A stretch of DNA of 64,000 nt from Calamus simplicifolius (taxonomy: Eukaryota; Streptophyta; Magnoliopsida; Arecales; Arecaceae): the NCBI GenBank assembly GCA_900491605.1, contig UESW01004632.1, positions 597,682-661,681 on the forward strand, read 5' to 3'. Shown here piece by piece: positions 9,611-24,600 of this stretch (position 1 is the first letter of the stretch; the number at the start of each line of letters is the position of its first letter). The notes under the pieces were generated by a model. The model did no database searches, was not told the origin of the DNA, and was given only the letters and a program-made list of their open reading frames with translations. Position numbers and translations under genes: made by a program.

Positions 9611-12600
9611 ATGCAGCAAGGCGGTGATTACGGCTCCGCGTATTATCCCCACCAATATCCTCCTCAGTTGGTCCCAAACCCTAACCCTAACCCCCATCCG
9701 AGCGAATTCCCTTCCTCCAACCCCATCCAGCCGACCTACGCCTCCGCTCCGCCGTATTCCCAGAACTCCTCCCCCGATTTCCCGGCCTTTTCCTCGTCCT
9801 ACCCTCCCTACTCCCAGAATCCTGATCCCGCATCCAATCTCCCACCTTCCGCCCCCTCCTACACCCATTCAGCATCCCCATTGCCACCTCAAAATACCCA
9901 ATTCCCCTCCTACCAGCCCTACAATCCCTCGCCCTACCCGCCGGAGCAGTCGTTGTCGGCGCCGTTCCCTCATCTCCAGCAGCCCTCTTCGGTTCCCCAT
10001 TATCCCTACGATTCTTATCAGCCTGCCGGAAGTAACGCCCCTCCGACGAACCCTAATCCCAGTCCTAGCCCTTCCCTCAATCAAAGTTCGTCCTTTTCTG
10101 CTCCGTACCCTCCCTATGATAATAACCCATACGAGAGCTCTGCTGCTAGATTCGATCATGGCGGTGGGTATTTCAGTGAGAATTCTGGAAGGTATGGCGC
10201 AGGCGTAACTGGTGGGTTTGGTCGGACCAGTTCGGGTTTTGATCAGGATTTCTATGAGAGGAAGCAAGAGACTGGCCTGCGATATGACCAGGGTGGTCCG
10301 CAGGATGATGTCCTTGGTGAGGGTGTATATGCCTATGATGGAGGCAGGGCGGAGCCATATGGTGCACGGGGAACGGCGCCTTCCAGGTCTTCCACAGCAT
10401 TGTTTGATGATTATGGGAGGTCCATTAACTTTCCTTCGGGTGCGAAGGACCAGGGAGGGAGTGTGGGGAAGATTGCAAGGGCTGTTCCGAAGGTGGACAC
10501 TCAGCAGGATGTGAAAAATGGGGTGCAGAAGTTCCGGATCAAACTGTTGGCGGAAGGGGGCGGACAGAGCACCATGGATGTCCTTTGCCAGGTTTAAATC
10601 CTGACTATATATTAAATTATTTGTTGATGTTGTCTCAAATTAGCATTTCAAGGCTTGAAAACGTGACAATTATCTAAAGTCTTTTAGAGTTAGATTTAGA
10701 GTTTTGTTATGTGTGGTATGAGTCATTTATCTTGTTTTGTTGTAAATATGTACCTTGATGTTCTCATCCATTCTGTTGCAAAAATCATGTAATTAATCTA
10801 CATTGGTGCATTTAAAGGATGACTCATGAGTGTGCGTGATTAGTTTTAAAAACTCAACTTAACGCAACTCATCTAAACCTTTTTTCTAACTACATGAGGT
10901 CGGCTACATGAATCTGCTTCCTTATTTTGTTTATTCATGACTAAATTGAAATTCAAATTATAAATAGTTATATCTCTCATAATTATTTCTATCCATATTA
11001 GTTTAGATCTACCTCTATCTCTATCGTTACCATAAATAGTTAAAAGATCATCCTTTCTAACTGAAGCATTTAAAGGCCTTCATTGTATATGTTCAAACCA
11101 TCATAATCAATTTTTTCTTATTTTATTTTAAATTGGGCCTGCTTCTATCATTTCTCGTATATATTTATTTTTAATTTTATCTTTTAAAATTTTATTACAT
11201 ATCTATTTTAACATGCACATTTTGTTATACTTAATTTATTCACATATTATTTCAGTATTTACCCAACACTTTGTTCCATATAGCATAGCTAGCCTAATAG
11301 TGGTTTTATAAAATTTTTGTTTTAATTTTAATAGGATGCGTTGATCATATAATACTCCCGAAGCACCCTCCATTTAATCCATCCTGCTTTAATTCTATGA
11401 TTCACATCTTCACTTATTTTATCTTCTTACTGGATAATTGATCCTAAATACCTAAATTTTTCACTCCTTGATATCTTTTGGCTTGCAATCTTACTGTCTC
11501 TTCATTTATATTTATACTTTTACTAAAATTATATTTCATGTATTCAGTTTTAGTTTTACTAATTTTGAAACCTTTAGATTTTAAAGTGTCTCTTCAAATC
11601 TCTAGCTTAGTATTTACTTCAGATTTAGTTTCATAAATTAACACTATATTATATGCAAATAATACACCATGGAATATCATCTTGAATATGTTTGGTTAAT
11701 TCATCCATAACTAGTGCAAAAAGATACGGACGTTGATGTAAACCTACAGTAATTGGAAAACTCATTAGTTTCTCCTATTATTGTTTGAATAATAGTTATT
11801 GCTTTATCATACATATTTTTATCAATTCTATGTACCTTTTGGTAACTTCTTTTTTCTCTAAAATTCACTATATTATTTCTTTAGATACTCTATCATATGC
11901 TTTTTCTAAATCAATAAAAACCATATGAAGGCCTTTTTTTTCTATTCCATATACTTCTTTATCAATCTCCTAAATAGGTAAATAGCTTCTATGGTCGATC
12001 TTTTAGGCATAAATCCAAATTGATTATTTGACATCAAAGTTTCAACTCTTATTCGATTTTCTATTGCTCTCTTTCATAATTTCATCGTATGACTCATCAA
12101 CTTAATCCTTTTATAATTTGCACAGTTTAGAATATCTTCTTTATTTTTATATATAGATATTAATATGCTTTTTCTTCAATCATCTGGCATTCTTTTAGGT
12201 GCTACAATCTTGTTAAATAAATTGGTTAACCACATGACTCCAATTTTCTTAAGCCTTTCCAAATCTCAATAGGATCGCATCTGGTCCTAATGCTTTTGCA
12301 TTTTTTATTTTACTCAAAGCATTTTTAACTTCAAGCATGCTAAATCTACAATTTTGCGTGATTAGTTTGTGTTTATATAATTGACTAACATTGTTGTTAT
12401 CCTCGGTGTGTGTGGGGTAAGTGTTTTTTCCTCCTCTATTTCTGCCTCTAGCCTATCAATTTCGCTTTCGATGTCTTCTGGTAGCACCTTGTGGCATGGC
12501 ATAGGCTGATTGACTTGTACAAACATAAGACATAAGCACTTTGATGATGGCAGAACATGTCATGTTTTTGAAGCCTATATGGTACACCTCCACAAATAAT

Positions 12601-15600
12601 CAAGCAACAATGATTAAACTGCAAATGGTGTGTCTGCTGAAAGGAAAAAATGTCTTCTTAATCTGTGCCATATTCTTGAGAGGAGCCAGGATTGCTAGAT
12701 AGAGTATTGGTGGAAAAAATACGCTTTAATGCTTTGCCCTTTCATGAACTAGGTCCAAGCCGTGCATAATCGCTCATAATTTATAGGGCCCCTCTATAAG
12801 TTAAGGATAGATATACTATACAAGTCTGTTAAAAAAGTTTGGAGCTCCTTAGCCACATGCTACTTTGGATGTTAAGTTGTCTTGCAAGTTACAACAAGAC
12901 TTTATTCTTTGTTCAACATAGTAGGCAATAAACATATTTTATCATAAAGCAATTTTGAGATCAGAATAGTGTTGTGTCCTGATTGCATTTAAGGTGAGAT
13001 AAAGTGAGAGGGAAGGAATGTTTATCCTTGCATGCTATTATAAGAAATGCTTCATGACTATCCTAGCATATATGATGATGTGATATCAAGTCACATTGTA
13101 TCATGATAAATGATGGAATTGGATGTCTTCATGAAGCATGCACAAATTGAGTACAACTCAATGTAAATAGAGGAGTGGAGTTCAAAACAGTTTAGAATAT
13201 AAAAAACGAAAAGCATAATGCTATTTCATATAAAAAGGGAGGGCTGTTTGCATCTAAGTTTCAGCTTTTATTGTTCATAAGACCCTTCCCATGACTATAA
13301 AAAAAAAAAAACAGACATACACGCTCACAAAAAAATGTCAACATAATGAAGCAGACAATTTTGATGTCTAGGATCGAGTATACGGTCAAGATTATAAGGC
13401 CACTAATTTGGTGTCGAGAAATTGATGGCACATAGTGTAGGGGTTGAAGCAACACCATTGGAGAGAGGGATGAAAGGACTCGCCTACTAATGTAAGGTTC
13501 TAAGTAAGGACAAATGGATTTAGAATAGGTTGATTAATTAATGAAAACCTAACACTAACTTCTATTTTGTGGCATAAATGAAGAATCAATCACTTACTAT
13601 TGGGTAATGTATTCTAATTTAAGATTGGATATAGATGAGGGGGAGCTATTTTCAGTGTGGCTTGATAGTGGAAGTTATGGTGGAGCTAATTGAATGCCTA
13701 AGGTAGCAGAGATTGCATGATAGGCATTTTGATTTTAGTGCATTTGCTGAAGTTGTTCAGCAGGTTGAAGTTTTTAAGACCCATGCTTTAATTGCAGTTG
13801 GAGGTCCTTTGAGTGTGTGTTACTTTTTAGACTACTTAATGCAAGCTTAGTTGAGTGCCACATTTTTGAAAGCCAAACAGGGAAGAGCCTTAACACCATG
13901 AGTAGACCATGAAGCTGTCACAAGGACAATCTTGTAAGCATGAAGTAGGAAGTAGGCCTTGATAGTGGACCGTCCAAAAAAAGGGTATGCTCCCTGTAGA
14001 TATATGTGCTAGTATTGGAGTTGCTCAAACATGGGGTGGTGATGCATGAGATACTTGTAAAGACATTGCTAGTCCCTGAGTTGGTGGTTAAACATAAGGA
14101 TGGTGGCAGTGTGACGTAGAGTAGTTGTAGTGATTGATCATTCTTCTCATCACAAAAAGTTGCTGCTAATTGGACTTGTTAAATGTAGTCCTAAAAGCAA
14201 CAACTTGATTTTACATGCTTATTGATGTGAGGGTGGATTAGATGGTTCAAACAGGATTCATCATCCCTTTAATATTATGCAACTCTAAATTGTGTGGATG
14301 AGAGGTGGTGGGGGCCTTCATGTGTGTGAATCAGGATCATTTTGGTTTGAACATTGGTTTGGGAGCAAGTTTAGGATGCAATCAAGATTCCCCGCGTATT
14401 ATACCCTTCAAGTTGCACAATTGAAGACTGAATGAATCAATTGCATACACTAGCATGTTGGACGTTCTTGTAGGAAGTAGTAAATGCAACACAATACAGA
14501 GAATGAACTGTGGTGGTGTCAAACAGATGCATTGGAGGGTAAGTTCAAAGAAATGGTCAGATATATGTGTGCAAAACTTGGTGTGCTGAGTGTGATGCAA
14601 TTCCTGTTAAAGGTGATGCATTAGAATTTTACGTATGTTTTTAAGTGTCTGTCCTTTTGCTTTTTAAAGTATCATCATCATCATTATTTTGAAGTTTATA
14701 ATTATGGGAGCCTTGAGGAATTAACTTATTTGGAACTATTAACATTTATAGGTTAATAAAATTGATCAGCTAAAGAAAGTTCTACACCGAATGTTGAAGA
14801 TAAGGGCCTAGGTGGCATCTTTATAGAAGTTGGATAACCTAAATATCTGATTGTTAGTTGGGGTACATTTAAAATGATTGACAGTCATAATATGCATCAG
14901 TATGTTCCTGCATATCTTTAATATTTGTAATTGGGCTTCTGTAGGAGAAAGATTATGCAATAGGCATCTTGGTCCTAGTCATAGTATAGCTGATTTCTAG
15001 TCTTTAAATGGCACAAGTTTTTCTTCTACAAATAATTTGCGGAAATTATCTTTGCTTGAGGTCTCACCCCTCTTCTGGCCATGATTAGCTGATTTATTCA
15101 TTTTTCTGGATCACCCTTTTTTCCCATATATGTAGCTATTTGTTTATAAATTTCTGTGTAATTTAAATAATGATTATGCAAATTTGTGAACATAACCATA
15201 AATATCACCATTGAGCAAATTTGTTAACTAATCCTATAATTAGACCACTGCTAACTGATATCAAATTGTAGCTACTGTTTATACAAAGGTGCTGTCATGG
15301 GTATAGACAGAGAAATTGACTAAATATGGGAATTGTGTTTTGGTCTTCTTTGATTGGAAGAATTATGTAGTTGATTTTTGACATCTGTTAATGCCGGATT
15401 GTTAGAATTTATGGAGCACAGAAATATAAAGCTTGTTTTTTACTTTCATATAATAATCAAGCAGATACAGTAAACAAAAAAGTTTTATACCGTTGAGCTA
15501 AGCAATTGATCAAAGAATAGGCAACTTTTGATAATTGAGAAAAAGAAATAGATGATGTTGTTAATGATATTAAAGAAGCTCACTCTCTTGGAGAGTTTTA

Positions 15601-18600
15601 GAGGTTTTAATTCAAAGGATCCAGTCAAAGCATTTATTACAAGACTTAAATGTTGAAAAGACTATCAAGTGGGCCTAAGAAGTTTGGAACTTGATTATTT
15701 TCGAGTTTCTTGATCCATCATAATTTTTCTAGGAATGACTGATTTAAAGAAAAAAATTTGAATAGCTTGAGAAACACGTCCACAGTGGAAATTCCTTTTG
15801 GGCCTTTCAAAAAAATATGATCCTTGGTGTCCATCATCAGTTTTGATTAAAGTTATAGAAGTTAGAGTGAACCGTTATGAAGTGGGATGGTCTGAAGGTG
15901 ACATCAGTGTTATAGAGTTGATATGATCTAAGTGGAATAAGTGGCAACAGGTTTTAGACTTTGTTAGGACTTGTTTTAAGTTCAGATAGTTGATATATTT
16001 TGTTTTCAGATTTGTTTTTAGTATTCTTTTAGGTCAAAGGTGATGATTCATTATATAATACGTTAGGAATCATGTGGAATCCACTTTGGATGGTTGCGCC
16101 CATATTTTTCAGATTGTGTTAAGCTATTCCAATTCTGGAATCAAATTGCAGTGGAGCAAGTGCAAAGGAAGTTTTTGATATTATAAAAGAGAAAAAGATG
16201 GATCAAAGAGGGTATTGCTAGACTAAAATGAAGGGAGAGAAAATGCATGATAATGGTTTTAAGACATCTTTAAGGGCAGGAAAGAAAAGCACATTAAATG
16301 TTCTAAATTGATAAACAGGTTAAATGTCAGACTCAAAAGATGAATCAGAGAAAAATCTACAATTAAAGGCTGTGTAGTAATTAAAGAGCAGAACATTAAG
16401 ATGCTGTATAAGAAATTTACAGTGAGGCAAAGATTTGCTAGACTAGCATTTAAATGAGCTGCAAACCGAGGGTAACATTTGAAACACGATGGCCAAACTA
16501 GTTGGTTTAGACGGTATAACTTTGACAATGATGAACAAAATCTCATTCTGCAGGCTGTTCTATTTGTCAGCACTAAGGAGTGTGCATATGAGTGTTTATA
16601 TGCATGTGCATGATCACAAACGCACCATGTTTAGGATCCTTAATTTCAACCGAAGACAGGCTTTTTAAAAGCCTGCAAAGTTCAGTCACCTTTTCAGCAG
16701 CCACTAACAATCAAGTTTTCTGGTTGCCAGTTTTCAGTGACAGTTTGGTCAACCCAATTAAGAAAACAACTGAGGATAGAGGTGGGAGTACAACTAAATG
16801 ATGTCTTGAGAAGCATTTTTCAGATATATGCCATGACAAGTAGATGTTAATAGGTGGCAATAGTCTGTTCACCAGTTTCTGAGCTAACTGTAAGCATGGT
16901 CCATGTCTCTGACATGGTTTTCAAGTATCATGTATCATTTCATCCATATTTTGTGAAAGAGATGAGAAGACTTTTCAAAGGGGCTTGTTATAGTATTTGT
17001 AATAATATGTGCTATCCCTTCAGTTAACTATTTTCCTTGGGTTTTCTCATTCAGTATAAACCCAATGAAGGTATCATATCTATCTGATAATTATTCAGCC
17101 ACACTAAAACAAGAGGGTACATTTTGGGGTTTCTAGCATTGGAATGGCTTACTAGACTATGAGGCCTAGGGACTTATCTGCTGGCCTAGTCACATTGTTT
17201 GGTTACGCAGTTATAAGTCTGCTCTTAGCTATTTATTTCTTCCCCAATATTAGTTGCAAAGTAATGCTAGAACCTTTCTTAAGAATCTTTCTTGTCCTAT
17301 AACTATTGTCCCTTCCTATTTTGCATTATGAAGTTGAATGCTTGGAGATGATGACTTCTTATTATCATTTAGCATTTATATATGACTCTAGGTCAACTAT
17401 TTTATTCTATTATTCAGGTCACAACAAACGGTTTGTTTTCCATTTTCATTTCAGATTGGATTGGATGGAATTCGCATGCTTGATCCAAGCTCTTACAGAA
17501 CATTGAGGATATACCCCCTTGAGACTGTGACAAGATGGGAAGTAAGTTGGCCATGTTGTGCCCTTTGGAATGTAGACTATATCTCTGATTCAGTTTTAGA
17601 TGTGATTTAAACTGAATTTATTGCTGAGCTTTCAATATTGTTTCATCCAGGTAACAGATTCATCTGTCTTTACCTTCTGGTCTAAGAGCTCTGTTGATCT
17701 TGAACCAAGGCGCATAAGGCTGCAATCAAACAGCTATACTACCAATACCATACTTGACACGGTGACAGCTGCAACAGTGCAGGTAAGACACCAAGGCTCC
17801 ATTTTACTTTTGACCAGGATGTTTTCAAAATCTTGAATATTGTAAAGAAACTATGGATTTCTCCCTCTGCTATACACTTGTCACATCAAAGGTTTTGACT
17901 TTAAATTAAAAAGGTATACCTTGTAGATGTGTGCAATAAATTCTAGTGCACATGCCATGAATAACACAAATCTTGGGTTGCAACAGTTTCATGCTGAATT
18001 AACACGTCCTATTTTTGTTTTGGAAATGGGTAAGACTTTGTTAAGAGAAGGAGTGACAAAGAAATGACGAGGTACAGGATCTAATCTGGACTGTTGTCTA
18101 AGTGCATACACATGAATAATTGTTTTAATTAATAACTTATTATATGATCCAAATTTTGTTTGGCTTAGTGTTAAACATCTCTATCTACTATATTTACATA
18201 ATGAAGTGTGGGTTTTTATATTATTGAATTATATTGTCATAACCCATTTTCCTCATGCTGGTATGCTTTATAAGGTGGCTATATTGACATTTCTGACATA
18301 CAAATTTGCATTTGTTGTGTATAATATATTTATATTTTATTTTATGAAAGGAATGCTCAAGTATCAACCAAATTATCTTGTTCACTAATGGGACTCCCAT
18401 TTTTTCTTGTGCATTTTTTTTTCAAAGAAGAGGAGATAGGCAACTGCCACCTTGGTTGGCTTGAAAAAATTTAAGATGGCTGGAAACTTTGTATTTAGGT
18501 TTTGTGTCCATAAGGGTTCTGAGTTCCAACCTTTTGTTGCTCCACTAGTTATCATTGAGGGCAGATAATGCATCCAAAAAAAACTTTTATTTTAGTTGAT

Positions 18601-21600
18601 AATCAGAAGTTATACACAAACTAGAACCATATCTGTTAATGTTAGTTTCCATGAGTTATGGAATTATTACACTTAACAAAGCATGCCAAACTTATGATGG
18701 TGAGGGGAAAAAAATACTCTGAGTTATTCAACAGGCACGATCTCATCTCAGCATCTGTTTTATTGTGATGAGTAGAGATAAGTCTGAAGAGGATGAAAGG
18801 AAGCTAATCCTTATAAACAGAACACATTCAAGTGTCATAAAATCTTCCAAGCTCCAGACACCCTGGGACACTTATCTGCGCTATTGCATACTTTTCTAAA
18901 AGTAATTATGTTGGAAAAATGGCTTTCCAAGTGTCTAAAATTTCTGGCAGTTGCAGCATTGAGCAACGAAATTTTTTATGAAGAGATTTCCTTTGATAAA
19001 TCTGCGAGCTTTTGATAAATATAGAACTATTATTAATGACTAAAATATTTGCAAAATTTCCATCATTCAAATATTTCCTGCCTTTGAATTTTAGGATGAT
19101 ATACTTAATATGCATTATGATTTGTCTATGTTTATTTGTTTCTTAAAGAGTGTGAGAATGTCATGAATGATATGCCAAAAAAGGTTATGAGGTTCATGAA
19201 TCTGCACATTAATACCTTTTTCTGTCAATATATATAAATTCTTATCATTTGGCCTTTTTTTTTTTTTTTGCATTTATTTCTTCATATTTGCTCTCACAAT
19301 CTTTTTTCTGTAATGCATTTAGTTTGTCTGTGATGCATGCATTTCTATATTGTGGAATTTGCTGTACTAAAAATTACTATCGTGTATCCTATCATAGCTC
19401 AAGGAGATGGGAGGAAAAGATAGCCTTAGTAGAGGCAAAGGAACTGCTGATGGTTCCAAGCAATCTGAACAGCCAACTGAAAAGAAGAAAGGCTTTGTTG
19501 ATTGGATGAACTTGACAAAACCTGTCAATGAGGAGAAGGACCATTGGGTAAGTCAAGTGCCTTTGTTTGCTAGTTGATTTCCACTTCTGAGTCCTGCTTA
19601 TTTTATTCTGTTGTGCCCTGATTTTCCTGGATTAAATGTTCATTATTTAGTCTCAGTTTGGTCAACAAATTTGCTTTGCTGAAAATTCTTTATAATTTAT
19701 ATATTGCAACCCACCACCACCCTGCAGTAAAGGGGGGAAAAGGAAAATAGAAGAAAATGCAATCACTTAGATAAAATGCTTTATAATTTATTTATTGCAA
19801 CCCACCACCACCCTGTAGTAAAGGGGGAAAAAAGAAACAGAAGAAAATGCAATCACTTGGATCTGCACAAAATGTAGGTTCATTATGTCATGTTATGTAT
19901 GGAGAACCTCTCTTAGAGGTTTTGCCATTCCATTTCAAACTTACCTTCGAGACGTGGAAAGTGAAAACAGAAGAAGTGGAAGAGGTTAGCATTAGGAATT
20001 GAGGTAAAAATGCAGTGGCCTAGTTCTTCTTCGGTTTCTTCTTTCTTTTTTTTAAAGTAAAAAATAACAAAAAATGAAAGGCTTTAATTTCAAATCTGCT
20101 ATTGGTGCATGTACTTGACAACCCACCTATTGGCAAGAAAAATATTTCTTTAAAAGGTTGGTGAAGGACCAGAGAACCTTTCTAGCTATGAATCGGGTGT
20201 AGAATCCATGGGGGATACTTGGTTGCAATTCCAAATATGCTGTCATATGTTTGCTCTAGTTTTTGTAGCTGTTCCAATGACACTCCTTGAACCTCTCGGC
20301 TCTCTCTCCTACATTCTCTTATTATTGACCCAAAACTGGGTGCATAGTAAGTCGTTCATATTATTTGCAGTAAGGATGTCTCATCCATAGAAATCCATGT
20401 AATATTGGACTATCTGGAAAATGGATTGATTCCCCCAATATGCTAATGTGGTTTCTTCTCATAGTGGCAAAAAGATGCCTGCATGTTTCATTTTCAATTG
20501 CTAACAAATTGGTGGTCAGAACAAGGAAGTGTTTCATAGTGTAGCCTAAAAGAAAGTTATAATGAGAATAGGATCTAACTTGACTCATCTGTATTTTCTT
20601 GTACCATGTCAGTTGGATTTCAAATATTGAATTTATGTTGACAAAACATTTATATTGAACTGCATTTACTCCCTTGTCTGTTCTTGTTAACCTTTACCAG
20701 TGTCCATTGTGAACCAATATTCCAATAAGATCCATTTCGTTTGCTTTATGTCATGGGTACCGGTGTACAATGATCATTAATCAACTGTCACATGTTTTGT
20801 AAGGATATTTGGGCATTATGCAAAGGAAAACCATGGGAAGATATAACTAATGAGGAATTTCGGAAGTTTGAGTAGAGCATGGACATTGCAACAGTTATAC
20901 AATTGTTAGAGTATGAGAGCATATAACCATATTTGAAAACGCTATGCATTTGGCAAAAGTAAGAAACTGTCACATGTTTTATCAGGATATTTTGTCTTTA
21001 TGCAAATGTAAACCATGGGAAGACATATCAACGGTTATACAATTGTTTAGAGAATGAGAGCATGCAACTATATTTGAAAACACTGTGCATTTGGCAAGAA
21101 TAGGTTGATCTCTTGGCCATCCATGCTAGTTTGATGGTTCTTTCTGCAGTAGTGTATTTATGGATTGGACTTACATATTTGGATAGCAACTAGAGGATTG
21201 AAGGTTAACTGGTAAATGATGTTTCTTTCTGCAGTAGTGTATTTATGGATTGGACTTACACATTTGGATAACTAGAGGATTGAAGGTTAACTGGTAAACA
21301 GTGTTTGCTATGTGCTTTTTACAGTTCAATTTGACAGAATGCTTCTTCCAGCACAATTATAATTTTTGGTAGGTATGTTTGAAAAAATGAGCTTTTGGTC
21401 ACTTAGTTGCACTAATTTGGGAAGCAACTGTAGATTCCAAATAAGCTTTACATCTTTGAAAATTATTTCATTAGTTGCTGTTTGTCGAGGGAATTTCCTT
21501 TTATTTGATTTATCTGTCAAGGTGATTAACAAGATGGTAAGTGCACAATGATTGTCTTGGCATTGGAATGTGAATGAAATAAATAACATTGTCACATTAT

Positions 21601-24600
21601 ATTGCGAGTATTCTGCATTCCATTGCAGGGGTTCATAAAATATGTCACTGCATGTTTTTCCAATGGTTGTCTCGCCACTTCCATCTTTGCAGTTGCTTCA
21701 TTTTCCTTTCTTGAATCTTCAAGGCAGATGTGAATTCATTAGGCATTTTTCATGCAAGCTGAGCTGATTTTGCAGTTCGTTTGTTGAGTGCAACTTTGAT
21801 TCTTCTTCCAGCTAATGCGCATCCTTTTTTTCATTTACCTTTGCATTCTTTCTTGTGCCACATGCACATAAAGAACCTTTCCTCTCCTATCAAAAAGGAA
21901 ACTTTCTTCCATTAATAACAATATATGACTGCAATTTTCTTGCTTGTGATGAGAAATATTTGCTTTAGCTTCTTCATTCTTACTTATTAGAAAATTTATC
22001 ATTTTGTTTATTTGCTTTTGCTTATCGTACATTGAAATTTCATGGAAGTCTTAAATTTTATGAAACTGAATTTCTTATCTGGGTAGATTTTTCTAATTCA
22101 CATTTTTCCCTTCTTATCATCTCACAATGTTGTTTTCTAATCTTTTCTGAAGAAAACTTAAGCTTTAAAATTTCAAAATAGGAAGTGGGGAAAATATAGT
22201 TACTTCTGGTGTTTAAGAGTGTGTCTAAATTAGAGAAATTTCTTCCTGATGTGCACATATAGAAAAATGGAAAGAAACAAAAGCATATGCAGGCTCGTAG
22301 ATGCATTTATTTTGTCCCTATATTGTCAGTTTCAGCTGCAACTCAAAAACTAGGACTGCTTCCTGCCACAGCCAACAACAACAATGACGACGACGACGAC
22401 GGCGGCGGAGCCTTAATCACAAATTAATTGGGGTTGGCTACATGATTTTTTTTTTCTCCATCCTGTTCCAACTGAAGCCAACATTTCTCAATTTTTGATT
22501 TTAGAGCTTTTTGGTCAAATTCAAATGAAGGGTGCTCATATCTTTAAATTTCCATCATGTGTTATCCATTTCTTTATGTGTGTGTTTGTTTGTTTTTTGT
22601 TTTTTGTTTTTGCCACTGATCCATTGCTTTTGGATTAAAACCATTCAAAACATTGTATGGTCATTCAAAACATTGTACAGTTTATCTGAAACATCAAATA
22701 TTATATCAGAAACATTATACAGTAGAATTTCCTGGATAGCTAGGTGACTTGAATTGGTTTTTATTGCACTCTTAGATATAGGAATATTTTTAATTTTATC
22801 CTAATTGTGCACCACCTGAAGTACGTATCCATTTCTAATTGTTCAGGTTCCAGATGAAGCAGTTAGTAAATGCACATCATGTGGAACAGATTTTGGAGCT
22901 TTTGTTCGCAGGGTAATACTTTTGATCAATTTTTATAATTCGTCTTTACCATTAGCATAACTGAAGTCCAAATTTGGTGTGCTAACACTAGTAGTTTATT
23001 CTTTATTTCCAGCACCATTGCAGGAATTGTGGTGATATTTTCTGTGACAAGTGCACACAGGGTAGAACTGCTCTTACTGCAGAAGCAAATGATCAGCAAG
23101 TTAGAGTTTGTGATAGATGCATGGTACGCTCTTTTTCTGTGTTTAAGATCTGAACTTATGCAGTTCGCATGTTCAAGAGAGTAAGATTATATATTATTGA
23201 TTCGTTTGAGTCATTGTTTTCTAAGCCGGACTGAACCGAATCGGACCGATCAGTTACCGGTTCATTTGGCCACGTCGGTTCAAAACCATGAAAAAATTGG
23301 ATCGAAACTGAAAAACCATGAAAAAATAAAAAAATAAAAAAGGTGGCATATTATTGGTTTGGAACCGGTTCGTGGTTCTGCAGACCTTGATTTGAGTGCA
23401 TATTGGTTCTAGCATATTTATAAATAAGTGATGGAGGAAGGCTTTCAACAGGACTCTAGATCTCGTAAATTTATCTCACTTGTGGTACCCATTAACTGAG
23501 TAATGTACCATCCACATATTTTATTCTGACTTTTGGCTGCAGTTTTGGTTATTAACATTTAGACCCATTATTAGAAATTTTGGAGAACATACAATTCAAA
23601 ATGGTTGTTTGTCCCAGACTATTAGACTTTACTCCTTGGTTTCATACAGACTATTAGATATTGAAGGCCGCTTTTATTTGTGCTCCTTGTTTTGTCAACT
23701 GCATTTATCAATTTGTTGGGTGGGTGCGTCCCTTTTTAAATAAGGGAGAAATCTTTGGTTTCTATGGTCAAGCTGTAGTGAGTAAATTATGTATGCTATA
23801 TTTAATTTTACTTGATTTTTAGAGGCAAGGTGATCCATCAGCTGATATGTTTTGAATGCATGGAAGCATTCCCTATTGATTAAGAAATAATTTCTGTAAG
23901 GATTTTTTGTCTTTTGCATTGATGTGTTGTTTTTACAAAAAGACATACAAACCTCATGCTTTGTTTAATTTGAGTGAACATATGCATAAAGTTCATGCAT
24001 TAGATTTACACAGTCTGTTGCTTCCAACTTGTGGCATGTTGCTTCCAACTTGTGGCACAGTTGCGGTGATTATGTTCCATGGCTTGAGTTTAAGTTACAT
24101 ATTTACATTACTAGAAGAATCTCAATTTTCTACTTGTGAACTAGTTGTATGACTGGGCCAACTTTGAACATCATTGTTAATACAGTCACATTACTCTCTT
24201 TGCCTACAAATTGTAATCCTTTCATTATGATTTCGGCATATAATTGATGAGATAAACTACTAGAATTGCAATCTTGTACGCTTTGCAGGATTCTTCACTA
24301 TATTAATTGTGCTCAGTCTCACAGTGTCAGGCATCTTCTAGAATTCATCAGCTTATCCTGCATATATGGAGAACTTGTGATGCAACAGATGTATCTTAAC
24401 TATAACCCTACTGAATCCACCTGCTTGGCTTAAAAAGAGCAGTTTTTAAGCTAGATTTCATATGGAGCTGCATTTTAGCATTTGCACCTCTCCACAACCA
24501 TTTATCGTATGTAGTATATTTCTTACATGTTACACATCTTTGCTGATCTCATTGTTGGTATAACCATTTACATTTACAATCCTACGTAGCAGTTACTCAA

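Noticed and set aside
9479..10514. Several open frames of 66-194 codons overlapping FREE1 exon 1 in other frames
   Set aside because: They are shadows of a GC-rich, proline-rich coding exon and resemble no known protein.
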